DNA of 64,000 nucleotides from Clostridia bacterium (GTDB lineage Bacteria > Bacillota > Clostridia > UBA1381 > UBA9506). Shown piece after piece: positions 8,974 to 18,098 of this stretch. Where the stretch lies: the NCBI GenBank assembly GCA_017399695.1, contig JAFQBK010000016.1, positions 124,001 through 188,000 on the forward strand, in the 5' to 3' direction. Below the pieces are notes generated by a model. That model was not told where the DNA came from and made no database searches. It saw only the letters and a list, made by a program, of their open reading frames with translations. The position numbers and the translations under genes are program-made. The stretch's first letter is position 1. Every line of letters begins with the position of its first letter.

Positions 8974-9825
8974 CTAACCGATTCGTTCACCCGAACGAGC
9001 ATCAAAATAAAATTCCCTGCCGTCTCTTGCGACAAAAACATAGGCGGGCACGGCAGTTACTGTTTTGTTGTTTAAATACTCTTTTGAGACATAAGCGCCG
9101 CAATAAATTTCTTCTAAAACAATCGGCGGTTCTTTGTCCAAATAAATTAAATTAGCCATTACGGCTGTAATATCGAGCATTCCATCGTCTGCAAGGAGTT
9201 CTTTGCCGTTATCGGTAAACCAATTACCGGACAGATAGACGATACTATCACTGTCTGCGGCAACCGTCAGTTCAACTCCAATGACCCTGACATCATCCGC
9301 ATATGGTGCTATTATGCCCTGATAGAGACCATTTTCAAACCATAGCTTTTTGAAATAATATTCATTTTGTTGAAAGCCGAACTGTTTTAACCTCTCTTCT
9401 AAATAACTTTGTATTTCTTTCGGAGTCACAAGCGGAAGCGGAACAAGCGTTTTGTCATGCGTAAAATGAATCCGCGTTTTTTCTATCGTTAAGTGCTTAC
9501 CGCCATTTACATAAACATAATGATGCGAGAGGCTATCCTTTTCCAGCTCCGCATACCCTTTTCCCAACCATAATTCCGTACTTTTTTCATCAGGAATTTT
9601 TAGCGTTGATAGTATTACGTTCTGGTTTGGAAATTTTTGTTTTGGAACGATACTATGCTCTGTAAAAGAAATATTATTTTGTTCCAGTAACTGAATGGTA
9701 TTTCTAATTACTTCATCTGATAAGGACGCTTCCGTCTGGTTCATATAAATTAATATGCCGCCCAAACATAAATTGAGCAATAGAAAAAAGAGAATTAAAA
9801 TCGTTTTTGCTCTACCCCAGTTCAC
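8974..9825 (-). CDS. yycI: YycI/WalI, regulator of the WalK kinase
   Basis: Membrane-anchored extracytoplasmic protein of 283 residues. A single N-terminal transmembrane helix (about 7-27) is followed by an outside domain of the YycI type. In Bacillus and relatives YycI and YycH contact WalK in the membrane and tune its activity. The assignment rests on topology, length and position directly after yycH; sequence is divergent. The next gene, obgE, is not part of the classical wal operon, and the metallo-hydrolase gene walJ usually found here is missing. Confidence 0.8.
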   Translation of the reverse strand: MNWGRAKTILILFFLLLNLCLGGILIYMNQTEASLSDEVIRNTIQLLEQNNISFTEHSIVPKQKFPNQNVILSTLKIPDEKSTELWLGKGYAELEKDSLSHHYVYVNGGKHLTIEKTRIHFTHDKTLVPLPLVTPKEIQSYLEERLKQFGFQQNEYYFKKLWFENGLYQGIIAPYADDVRVIGVELTVAADSDSIVYLSGNWFTDNGKELLADDGMLDITAVMANLIYLDKEPPIVLEEIYCGAYVSKEYLNNKTVTAVPAYVFVARDGREFYFDARSGERIG

Positions 9826-9833
9826 ACCCTCAC

Positions 9834-11318
9834 CTACTTTACAGTTATAATCTCATCGATTCCGTTAACCGAAACCATCCATTGTGGAAGCAGCGCTTCC
9901 TGTGTTTGTTCATCAACATAACAACGGGCAATATTTAATACGTAAATGCTTTCATCTTGCGGGTTTAAGCGGTCAACCAAATCATCCATTGCGCCGATGA
10001 CCGGCGGGATGGTTTCGCCAACATTTCCTGTTTTGTATTGATGGAAAAATTGTCTGTAATACTTGATATATCCATCGGAAATTGTCATTTCAATCGCGTG
10101 ACAGCTTTTTCCGGTGTCTGGATCAATTTGAAGAACAGGTAAGCCATTTACATATAAGTCAAAGGTAAATTGATACGTTTTAGATGTCGTGTTTTCTACT
10201 AAATCGCAGCAGAGTCTTAATGAGTTTGTATCATTTTGCGGGAGCTTATGATTTAGGTCAACAACAAAATTGACTGCTGATGTAACTGCAGAATAAATAT
10301 CAAACGTTCCTTTATCTGATGTAGTGGCAACCGGTAGCCCTTTACCGCTTTCTACTGCCTGATATTTCAATATACCACCGGGATAAAGCATCAAGGTGGC
10401 ATCGTTTTCAACATAAACTCTTGCGTTTGCAAGGTCGGTATATTTTCTCATCGTCATAGGATTTACCTGAAATGCATTGAGCAAATCATCGATTGTGTCT
10501 GGACCGAGTGAAGACCAGTCTTGAAAGCGATTCATATCAGGGGTAACCACAGCGCTTGCAACCGGTGACAAATGGAATAAGATTTTTGGCTCAAATACAA
10601 GCTTCGTTAATGTACCTACACCGCTTTCCTGCTTATGGAAGTTTAATTCAAACGAATAGTTTAGGGTCTGCGCCCCTTTGTCAATAAAATATTCGGTCAA
10701 TAATCGGTCGTACGTTGCTTTATCTTCTTCAACTATGTAGCGGTATACATTGCCGCTTTTGTAGTCTTTCATATAAATTGTTACGTTATTTAAAATATTA
10801 TCGTTTAAACTGATGATATACTCGCGCAGCGAGCTGATATCGCCATTTAGGTCATTGCTCGTTTCTCCGCAGATGCTATTAAAAAAGAGACGATAATCAT
10901 AAATGTTTCCATAATTGATATAAATAGAATTTTCTTTTAAGGCTGAATAATACACCTCTTCCGGTACTGTTTCTTTGGACAAAATTTTAAGAGTGCCCTG
11001 ACAGTATTTCTTTATTAAATTATCACATGCGTCATGAACTTTGGAAAAGAAATTATCAGAGGAATAAAGCACCGCTCGCTTTGTTGATTGATTTAATACA
11101 ATTTTTTGCGGACGCATGAGATTTCCTAAACTGTCTGAAAGGGAAGCCTCCTGTTCGTGAGAGAAAAGTTGAATAATCGGGTCAACAATTACGCTGAAAA
11201 CACTTTTATTGCCGTTGGCAACCGGATTACTTCCCATCCATATCTGAACGGTTAAAAATAACGTAGAAATAATTAAAAGAATAAGGATTGCATCTTTTAA
11301 ATATCGTTTTGTTTTCAA
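9834..11318 (-). CDS. yycH: YycH/WalH, regulator of the WalK kinase
   Basis: Protein of 494 residues with one N-terminal transmembrane helix (about 10-27) and a large extracytoplasmic domain. Membrane anchor, size and position between walK and yycI match YycH. It likely works as a heterodimer with YycI to modulate WalK in response to cell-wall state. An AAGGAGGG ribosome site precedes the ATG. A small secreted-protein gene separates it from walK, unlike the Bacillus arrangement, and a weak hairpin at 11358-11381 may lower expression relative to walRK. Confidence 0.82.
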   Translation of the reverse strand: MKTKRYLKDAILILLIISTLFLTVQIWMGSNPVANGNKSVFSVIVDPIIQLFSHEQEASLSDSLGNLMRPQKIVLNQSTKRAVLYSSDNFFSKVHDACDNLIKKYCQGTLKILSKETVPEEVYYSALKENSIYINYGNIYDYRLFFNSICGETSNDLNGDISSLREYIISLNDNILNNVTIYMKDYKSGNVYRYIVEEDKATYDRLLTEYFIDKGAQTLNYSFELNFHKQESGVGTLTKLVFEPKILFHLSPVASAVVTPDMNRFQDWSSLGPDTIDDLLNAFQVNPMTMRKYTDLANARVYVENDATLMLYPGGILKYQAVESGKGLPVATTSDKGTFDIYSAVTSAVNFVVDLNHKLPQNDTNSLRLCCDLVENTTSKTYQFTFDLYVNGLPVLQIDPDTGKSCHAIEMTISDGYIKYYRQFFHQYKTGNVGETIPPVIGAMDDLVDRLNPQDESIYVLNIARCYVDEQTQEALLPQWMVSVNGIDEIITVK

Positions 11319-11357
11319 TGTTTTTCCCTCCTTCCGCTTTCCAAATAAATAGTAAAA

Positions 11358-11381
11358 TAGAGTGCCAGAAACGACACTCTA
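11358..11381 (-). terminator. Weak hairpin between the secreted protein gene and yycH
   Basis: TAGAGTG (11358-11364) pairs with CACTCTA (11375-11381); read on the minus strand it is followed by ATTTTA, a short T stretch. A 7-base stem suggests partial termination or an mRNA processing or stability element inside the operon. Confidence 0.4.
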
Positions 11382-11403
11382 TAATATGTGTTCATATTAC
11401 TTC

Positions 11404-11877
11404 TTAATTAAAAAATACACTGATAACGCCTTTGATTCTGTCCATAAAGCTCAAATCCAGCAAACTGACATCAAAACGTGCAACGGAGTAAGTCTCGTCG
11501 TCCCACGCACCACGAATCAAAAATTGGTTCAAACCCTGCTGAAGATTCAGTTGAGTGGCAAAAAGCCAAGATGCACCAACAGAAGCTTCTAACGGAGCAT
11601 CATCTGCCCAAACCTTTTGGTATGTTGCCGTGTTGTAATCATAGCGGTAAACCGTAACTACGGTTCCGGGGGATGCCAACGCAGAAAGCGCAATTTTATC
11701 GCTTGTTGTGGAGGTTGTGGAATTTTCCGGCGTACAAATGGTAATTAAGCCGTCTTTCGTAGATGTGACATCTGCAGGAAGCGTATCCGGTGAAGCAAAA
11801 ACTGTCATCGTAGACAACAGCAATAATACGCATATCATAAACGCGGAAAATGCTTTTGCCAAGCGTCTTATTTGCAT
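11404..11877 (-). CDS. Small secreted protein of unknown function in the wal operon
   Basis: A 157-residue protein with a clear signal peptide: basic MQIRR, hydrophobic core to about residue 26, likely cleavage after VFA. The mature part of about 128 residues is polar, rich in Thr and Ser, has no cysteine pair or recognised catalytic motif, and looks like a small beta-sandwich (alternating hydrophobics, QGLNQFLIRG). The start at 11877 is chosen over one 11 codons upstream because an AGGAGG site lies just before it. It lies between walK and yycH, where other Firmicutes have no gene, so a role as an extracellular partner of the WalK system is possible but unproven. Confidence 0.75.
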   Translation of the reverse strand: MQIRRLAKAFSAFMICVLLLLSTMTVFASPDTLPADVTSTKDGLITICTPENSTTSTTSDKIALSALASPGTVVTVYRYDYNTATYQKVWADDAPLEASVGASWLFATQLNLQQGLNQFLIRGAWDDETYSVARFDVSLLDLSFMDRIKGVISVFFN

Positions 11878-11960
11878 AACAAAGAACCTCCTTCTCATTT
11901 TATTATACACAGTATATCATACTTATTTTACAATAGCGTTACAACAATATTAGAATACAT

Positions 11961-13718
11961 TTACATCTTTTCTTCCGGCTGAAGAATTGGTAAAGTAATC
12001 AGTACTTCTGTGCCCCGACCTACTTTACTGGTGATTTTAACCGTACCGCCGTGAGCATCAATAATACCTTTCGAAATTGCAAGACCGAGACCGGTACCGC
12101 CCTGTTCTCTGCTACGCGCCTTGTCCACGCGGTAGAAACGCTCGAAAATACGAGATAAATCTTTTTCAGGAATACCAATTCCATTATCCGTAATCTTGAT
12201 GTAAACATCATTAAATATTTTACCGGCAAACACTTCTATTTTACCACAATTTGGAGTGTATTTAATGGAATTGGATATAATATTGTAAAGAAGTTGCTCC
12301 AGCTTATCCCGGTCGGCATAAAATGTCGGCAATGGTGTGGTGCAGGAAAAGCTGATTTTATGCCCCTGGTCTTTCGCCACCATTTTCATCGTACTTACAA
12401 CATCCTGAATTAAAGTGCGTAGCGGAAACATTGTCTTATTTAAATGCATGGAATGGTCTAAACTGGACAGCACCAACAAATCCTTAACCAGGCGCGTCAT
12501 GCGGTCTGTTTCATTCATAACGGTATCTAAAAAACCGCGCGCCGTCGGATTGTCTTCCAGCATTTCATATAAGGTTTCAGCATAAGTTTTAAGTGTCGTC
12601 AGCGGTGTGCGAAGCTCGTGTGAAACATTTGCAACGAACTCTCGGCGGGAAACATCAAGTTTATGCTGTTTTGTCGTGTCGTGAAGCACAACTAAAACAC
12701 CGCTTGTATTGTCTTTTTCATCTTCAAATGCAACGAAATTAACCTTTAAGCTGATGTCTTCAAAAAGGATGTCGCGCTCGCACTTTCGCTTATCGTTAAA
12801 GTATAGCAAATCGCCCATTTTAATATTAGCATCAATTGATTCAAAGAATTCATCAAAGTGAAGGTCTTCACCTTCACGCAAATGAAACATCTTTTTAGCC
12901 GTCGGGTTAATATGCATTACACCACCTAAGGCATCAAAAGCCATAATGCCGTCAGTCATGTTTAAGAGCATAACTTCTACTTTATTTTTCTCACCGGAAA
13001 TTTCAATCAGGTTTTGCTGTAATTTCGCTGACATATCATTAAAGGTTTTTGTCAGCGTACCGATTTCGTCATCAGATTTTACCTCAATTTTGTTTTCGAA
13101 ATCACCTTCGGACAATAATTTGGCACGCTTGGTCAGATTGGAAATTGGTGTCGTGATTGCTCGGGAAAGAAAATAACCCAAAACAATAGAAATAACAAAA
13201 CCAAGCATTAGCGATTGAAGAATGATGGAAAAAATCTGTTGAATAACTTTCGTCAACTCATCCTTGGTATCAACTATATAAATAACATATCCTGCATCGC
13301 CGTTTTTAATCGGAATTGCATAATCCATATAGGTTGACTGTGTATTAATTTCGCGCCCAACGCGCCCCGATAATGCCTCAATCATATTTGGGGTGTTCGT
13401 CGCCGGAAGTGCGCTGCCGCCGGCAAAGCTCTTTACAACAGCACCGTTTTTTGTTGAAATTACATAACAACTGCGATACGAATCAATTCCCATGCGGGCA
13501 ATATAAGCATCGAGGGTTGTTACAAGGTACTCTTCTCCTCCATCTATCTCCAACTGTTCGATAAATGCGGGGTGAAACACCGCATCCATTTCTTCGGTAA
13601 ATAATCGATTATAAAAATCGGTAACAGACAGAATAAGAAAGGTTCCGGCGATTGTCAGAATCGCCAAAACCAGTAAAAGAAACATGGAAACAACTTTCCA
13701 CTGTAAACTCTTAAACAT
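11961..13718 (-). CDS. walK: Sensor histidine kinase WalK (YycG)
   Basis: Membrane histidine kinase of 585 residues controlling cell-wall metabolism with WalR. Order: transmembrane helix (about 10-31), extracytoplasmic sensor loop (to about 160), second helix (162-183), HAMP (184-238), PAS (about 250-350), phospho-acceptor His367 in SHELRTPLTTL, then the HATPase domain with N, G1 (DNGIGIP) and G2 (GTGLGLAI) boxes. The extracytoplasmic PAS-like domain is of normal size, unlike the short form in lactic acid bacteria. The start at 13718 is preferred over one 10 codons upstream because AGAAGG is correctly spaced from it; walR stops one base earlier. Confidence 0.95.
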   Translation of the reverse strand: MFKSLQWKVVSMFLLLVLAILTIAGTFLILSVTDFYNRLFTEEMDAVFHPAFIEQLEIDGGEEYLVTTLDAYIARMGIDSYRSCYVISTKNGAVVKSFAGGSALPATNTPNMIEALSGRVGREINTQSTYMDYAIPIKNGDAGYVIYIVDTKDELTKVIQQIFSIILQSLMLGFVISIVLGYFLSRAITTPISNLTKRAKLLSEGDFENKIEVKSDDEIGTLTKTFNDMSAKLQQNLIEISGEKNKVEVMLLNMTDGIMAFDALGGVMHINPTAKKMFHLREGEDLHFDEFFESIDANIKMGDLLYFNDKRKCERDILFEDISLKVNFVAFEDEKDNTSGVLVVLHDTTKQHKLDVSRREFVANVSHELRTPLTTLKTYAETLYEMLEDNPTARGFLDTVMNETDRMTRLVKDLLVLSSLDHSMHLNKTMFPLRTLIQDVVSTMKMVAKDQGHKISFSCTTPLPTFYADRDKLEQLLYNIISNSIKYTPNCGKIEVFAGKIFNDVYIKITDNGIGIPEKDLSRIFERFYRVDKARSREQGGTGLGLAISKGIIDAHGGTVKITSKVGRGTEVLITLPILQPEEKM

Positions 13719-13719
13719 C

Positions 13720-14415
13720 TTACATCGCCTTCTTAAAGTAATAGCCAACGCCGCGTTTGGTTAAAATGCAGGTCGGATTACTGGAATCGTCTTCTATTTT
13801 TTCGCGTAAACGTCGTACCGTTACGTCAACGGTACGCAAGTCGCCATAAAACTCATATCCCCATACACTTGATAACAGTGCTTCACGGGAAAAGATATGG
13901 TTCGGCTGCATTACTAAAAACTTTAAAAGCTCATATTCACGAAGAGTGAGCTCTAATACCTTTCCGTCCTTACTTACTTCATAGCGAGTTGTATTAATAA
14001 AGAAATTCTCATTGATATAAAGGATTTCTTCCTTTTCCTCTTTTGTATCAACGATAAAGCGACGCATATTCGCTTTTACGCGTGCTAAAAGCTCACGAAC
14101 GGAAAACGGTTTAGTAATATAGTCATCCGCGCCGAGCTCTAAACCCAACACTTTATCCACTTCTTCATCACGCGCCGTAATCATCACAATCGGCACATTG
14201 GATTGCTCGCGGACTTTTTTACAGACGTCAAAACCATCCATTTTCGGAAGCATAATATCCAAAAGAATCAGGTCAGGATTGCTGGTCCTAGCAAGATGCA
14301 AGGCTGCTTCGCCGTCGTTTGCGGTCAAAACGCGAAAACCTTCTTTTTCCAGATTGAATTTTAAGATTTCAACAATGGGTTGTTCGTCATCTACAACTAA
14401 AATCAGTCGATCCAT
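13720..14415 (-). CDS. walR: Response regulator WalR (YycF)
   Basis: OmpR/PhoB-type response regulator of 231 residues. The receiver domain (1-120) has the acidic pocket DD at 9-10, phospho-acceptor Asp53 (LLDIMLP) and the KPF lysine; the C-terminal winged helix binds DNA (LRTVDVTVRRLREKIE). In Firmicutes it activates autolysin and wall-remodelling genes and is often essential. It heads the operon and is separated from walK by one base. It is divergent from the yybS-gdpP operon, with both promoters in a 185-base interval. Confidence 0.97.
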   Translation of the reverse strand: MDRLILVVDDEQPIVEILKFNLEKEGFRVLTANDGEAALHLARTSNPDLILLDIMLPKMDGFDVCKKVREQSNVPIVMITARDEEVDKVLGLELGADDYITKPFSVRELLARVKANMRRFIVDTKEEKEEILYINENFFINTTRYEVSKDGKVLELTLREYELLKFLVMQPNHIFSREALLSSVWGYEFYGDLRTVDVTVRRLREKIEDDSSNPTCILTKRGVGYYFKKAM

Positions 14416-14448
14416 TCTACAAACCTTCTCTCAACAAAAGATAATAAT

Positions 14449-14477
14449 ATTTTAGCAGAAAAAGATAAAAATGACAA
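14449..14477 (-). promoter_or_regulatory. walR operon promoter
   Basis: Minus strand: TTGTCA (plus 14472-14477), 17-base spacer, TAAAAT (14449-14454). The predicted start is about 30 bases upstream of the walR ATG. Confidence 0.7.
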
Positions 14478-14535
14478 GTATTTTATCAAATATTTAAAAA
14501 ATTAATAGAATATGTTATTAATTATAATAATTTTC

Positions 14536-14564
14536 TTGAAAAAAATTTTTAACTATGATAGAAT
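14536..14564 (+). promoter_or_regulatory. Promoter of the yybS-gdpP-rplI-dnaB operon
   Basis: TTGAAA at 14536-14541, a 17-base spacer, TAGAAT at 14559-14564. It is divergent from the walR promoter, with about 60 AT-rich bases between the two -35 elements. Confidence 0.7.
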
Positions 14565-14600
14565 ATCTACAATTGTATCTAATTGTTTGGAGGCTTCGCT

Positions 14601-15599
14601 TTGTCGAAAAAAAATACAATATCTTATCTTTTGAGTACTGCCGCAATCGCCTTATTTACTCTGCTTGCTTGCTATATCAGCGGTGTGGTAAATATGTTCT
14701 GCGGAATTTTTGTCAGTGTCCTTTTAGGAATGCAGGTCATCAAATACCACTATGGACTTTTGTTTCCAAGTGTATCTTTGGTATTGCTCATTCCGTTTTT
14801 AGCAATGACGGCACTGCCGGATACACAATTATCATTTCGTGATACGGCGATTTATGCGTTAAATTTTGCATTGCCACTGATTTTAATGGGGTTTACACTC
14901 GGTTTTGCGTTAAAATTTAAACTCAGTTTTTCGAAGACATTGTTGATTTTAGCCGCCATTTATTTGGTCGGAACTCTGATTCATATGCAAGTACTTTCTT
15001 CGATGTTTCCGGAGCATGTTTCCTTGGATAGCGCGCTTTCAATCGCAGTAGAACAAGCCATCGACAGCTTTTCAAAGGCCTATGCCGCTCAACCGGAAAC
15101 ACTGAAAGCGTTAGAAAGTATGCTGGCCTTATTTACAAGATTGATTATGGTTTTAACCCCTTCGATTTTTATTTTGGTCAGCTTGTTTGTGGCTTATTTA
15201 TGTTTTGCAATTTTCAAGAAATATATCTCAACAAGAGGCGAAGATGTCAGTTTTTGGCCTGCATTTTCAGAGCTGTCATCTGACGCAGTCTCCTCTGCTT
15301 TATTCTTGATTTTGCTTGTGGTGTTTATGTTTGCACCGGACGGAATTATTTCGGATGCCGTGGTTAATGTTTTGCTCGTGCTTGCCGCAATATTTACCTT
15401 TTACGGCTTATCATATATTGATTGGAAAATGTGTATGATGGGATTCAGACCGCTTCCGAGAAGATTGATTGTTATTTTATCAGTCCCTTTCGGCACACTG
15501 ATATTCCCATTTCTGCTTTTAGTTTTTATTGCCATTGGTGTTTTAAATGGGTTTATGGATTTGCGAAATCGAAGCAAAGACAAGGCCAATTACCTGTAA
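14601..15599 (+). CDS. YybS-like DUF2232 membrane protein
   Basis: Polytopic membrane protein of about 332 residues with roughly eight hydrophobic segments, matching the DUF2232/YybS family in topology and in its place directly ahead of gdpP and rplI. The start is a TTG at 14601, 7 bases after TTGGAGG; an in-frame TTG at 14583 would overlap the ribosome site. The molecular role is unknown; S-component-like folds have been proposed for the family. It probably shares the gdpP transcript (12 bases apart). Confidence 0.8.
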   Translation: MSKKNTISYLLSTAAIALFTLLACYISGVVNMFCGIFVSVLLGMQVIKYHYGLLFPSVSLVLLIPFLAMTALPDTQLSFRDTAIYALNFALPLILMGFTLGFALKFKLSFSKTLLILAAIYLVGTLIHMQVLSSMFPEHVSLDSALSIAVEQAIDSFSKAYAAQPETLKALESMLALFTRLIMVLTPSIFILVSLFVAYLCFAIFKKYISTRGEDVSFWPAFSELSSDAVSSALFLILLVVFMFAPDGIISDAVVNVLLVLAAIFTFYGLSYIDWKMCMMGFRPLPRRLIVILSVPFGTLIFPFLLLVFIAIGVLNGFMDLRNRSKDKANYL

Positions 15600-15611
15600 A
15601 AGGAGAACAGT

Positions 15612-17606
15612 ATGGATAATAATACAAAATCTCAAAAATTCTATTATACCGGTGCCTATTATGTCTTTATCATTTTTGTGATGGGGCTTATCTCACTCTA
15701 TTTTAATTTCTGGGTCGGAGTGATTGAGGTTGGTGTGGCAGTCGTTCTGTTTATCGTAGATTTCGCATTTAAGTATTTTTACAAAAAGCGTATGACTGCG
15801 ATGTTTGAGCAAATGACGCTGAATTTAGGAACCGCTACCCGAAACTCATTGACAGGTTTCGCGTTGCCAACGCTTGTTATCCAATCCGGAGGTAAAATCC
15901 GGTGGTTTAACGATACATTTCAAGCTCTTTTTCCGGAAGAACAGTTGTTTAACCGCGACATTACGTTCTTAATCCCCGGCTTTCCTTTGGAAGAAACAGA
16001 AAATACCGAGGTCGGCTTGTTGACGGATGTTATGATTGGAAACCGTTCTTTTAAGGTTGCCGGCAGTATTTCAGGAAAGAAAGATGATAAGCAAAAACCC
16101 ATTATCGTGCTTTACTTTAATGAAATTACAGACTTTGTAGAATTAAAGGAAAAATACCGTAACGAGAAAACCTTTGAATGTTTGCTTTCTGTAGATAACT
16201 ATGACGAACTGATGGAATCAACTCCAAACACTTCCGTTCCGCAGCTGCAGGCACTTTTGTACCAATATATCAATAACTGGAGCAGCGAAAATGGCGGCGT
16301 GCTTACTAAATATGAAAAGGACAAATACAGCATTCTGTTTGAATATCGCTATTTAGAAGGTTTTATTAAAAACAAATTTGATATACTAAATAAGATTCGA
16401 AGCATCAATGAAGGCAATACTCTACCCGCCAGCGTCAGCATCGGTATTGGCTTGAACGGAAAAGATATCGAGGAAAATGATGCCTTTGCAAAAGCAGCTA
16501 TTAACATGGCTTTGGGGCGTGGTGGTGACCAGGTCGTCATTAAAGACGCTGACCAGTTCCGGTTTTATGGCGGAACTAGCAAAGAGCACGAAAAAAGCAC
16601 CCGAGTCAAAGCCCGTGTCGTCAGCATTGCGCTCGGTGGATTGGTTCAAAACGCAGAAAATGTTGTCATTTTAATGCATAAAAATGCTGACATTGACGCA
16701 CTTGGTGCGAGCTTTGGTATCTATCGCATTTGTAAAATGCATGAGACGCCGGTAAATATTTTGATGGAGTCATATGACCAGACCGTCCGGAATATGTTGT
16801 TACGTTTCGAAAATGTAGAAGAATATTCCGGCTTGTTTATCAACAATCAGCAAGCAACTTCTATTGTAAAGGCAAATACCTTGCTTGTTGTTGTAGACAC
16901 GCATAGACCATCACTTTTGGAAAACCCTGCTTTGTTAGAAAAGACGCAGCAGGTTGTGGTGATTGACCACCACAGACGCGGCGCGGAATTCGTAGAACAC
17001 ACCTCGCTTATTTATCACGAGCCCTACTGCTCTTCTGCCTGCGAAATGCTGACAGAAGTGCTGCAATATTCTTTAGATAAGATGTCATTAACAAAATTAG
17101 AGGCAGAATGTCTTTATGCCGGTATTTTAATGGATACAAAGAACTTTACATTCAAAACCGGTGTCAGAACCTTTGAGGCGGCATCTTACCTGCGAAAACA
17201 AGGTGTAGATACCATCATAATTAAAACGCTGTTTCAGCAGGATTTGTCCTCTTATATCCGTAAGGCAAACATCATTAAAAATGCGGAAATCATAAGAGAG
17301 CAAATTGCAATCAGTGTTTGCGACGAAGATGAAAATGATATTCATTTATCTGCTGCGCAAGCTGCAGATGATCTATTAAATATCAAAGGAATTACCGCAT
17401 CCTTTGTGCTCTATTCCAATGAAGAAGGCGTCACAATCAGCGGTCGTTCCTTGGGTGGCATCAATGTACAAATTATTTTAGAAAAACTTGGCGGCGGCGG
17501 CCATTTAACGATTGCCGGCGCGCAAATTAGTGATGCAACTTTAGAAGAAAGTAAAGAAATGCTGCTTTCTGCCATTGATGATTATTATTTGGAAACTACA
17601 AACTAA
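15612..17606 (+). CDS. gdpP: Cyclic-di-AMP phosphodiesterase GdpP (YybT)
   Basis: Membrane-bound enzyme of 664 residues that hydrolyses the essential second messenger c-di-AMP. Two N-terminal transmembrane helices (about 13-53) are followed by a PAS-like domain (about 80-170), a degenerate GGDEF domain (to about 320, reading GRGGDQ) and a DHH-DHHA1 catalytic module: ADIDALG near 358, IDHHRR near 450 and GGGGH near 627. Domain order and length are those of the family. It links c-di-AMP turnover to osmotic and wall homeostasis, fitting the neighbouring wal operon. rplI follows after 15 bases. Confidence 0.96.
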   Translation: MDNNTKSQKFYYTGAYYVFIIFVMGLISLYFNFWVGVIEVGVAVVLFIVDFAFKYFYKKRMTAMFEQMTLNLGTATRNSLTGFALPTLVIQSGGKIRWFNDTFQALFPEEQLFNRDITFLIPGFPLEETENTEVGLLTDVMIGNRSFKVAGSISGKKDDKQKPIIVLYFNEITDFVELKEKYRNEKTFECLLSVDNYDELMESTPNTSVPQLQALLYQYINNWSSENGGVLTKYEKDKYSILFEYRYLEGFIKNKFDILNKIRSINEGNTLPASVSIGIGLNGKDIEENDAFAKAAINMALGRGGDQVVIKDADQFRFYGGTSKEHEKSTRVKARVVSIALGGLVQNAENVVILMHKNADIDALGASFGIYRICKMHETPVNILMESYDQTVRNMLLRFENVEEYSGLFINNQQATSIVKANTLLVVVDTHRPSLLENPALLEKTQQVVVIDHHRRGAEFVEHTSLIYHEPYCSSACEMLTEVLQYSLDKMSLTKLEAECLYAGILMDTKNFTFKTGVRTFEAASYLRKQGVDTIIIKTLFQQDLSSYIRKANIIKNAEIIREQIAISVCDEDENDIHLSAAQAADDLLNIKGITASFVLYSNEEGVTISGRSLGGINVQIILEKLGGGGHLTIAGAQISDATLEESKEMLLSAIDDYYLETTN

Positions 17607-17621
17607 TCCGGAGGTATTGAT

Positions 17622-18068
17622 ATGAAAGTAATATTAAAAGCAGATGTCAAAGGACATGGAAAAAAAGGCGATTTGGTAAATGCATCTGACGGCTATGCAA
17701 AAAACTACCTGATTCCCAAGGGCCTGGCTGTAGTAGCTGATAATTCTTCTATTAATGTAATGGAAGGGCAGAAAAACGCAGCAGCTTATCATAAAAATCA
17801 GGAAAAACTGCACGCCCAGGAGCTTGCGGACCAATTGAACGGAATTACGGTAAAATTCACCGCAAAAGCTGGAGAAAATGGAAAATTATTTGGTTCAATC
17901 ACAGCAAAAGATGTCGCAGAACAGATTAAAATACAGCATCATTTAGTTGTTGATAAGAAAAAACTCGCAATACTGGACGGTATTAAAACACTCGGAACAA
18001 CCGAAGTTTTAATTAAAGTGTATCCGGAAATCAATGCAACGATTAAAGTAAATGTAACAGCGCAATAA
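17622..18068 (+). CDS. rplI: 50S ribosomal protein bL9
   Basis: Protein of 148 residues, the normal bL9 length. The N-terminal RNA-binding domain shows the family signature (VKGHGKKGDLVNASDGYAKN, residues 10-29 or so), followed by the long connecting helix and the C-terminal domain. CGGAGG lies before the ATG. The order gdpP-rplI-dnaB is conserved in Firmicutes. Confidence 0.97.
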   Translation: MKVILKADVKGHGKKGDLVNASDGYAKNYLIPKGLAVVADNSSINVMEGQKNAAAYHKNQEKLHAQELADQLNGITVKFTAKAGENGKLFGSITAKDVAEQIKIQHHLVVDKKKLAILDGIKTLGTTEVLIKVYPEINATIKVNVTAQ

Positions 18069-18098
18069 ACCGATGTAAAATACTCCGAAAGGAATCAG

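Noticed and set aside
11903..11911. TTATACACA, a relaxed DnaA box between walK and the secreted protein gene
   Set aside because: A single relaxed match in AT-rich DNA is expected by chance and has no partner box.
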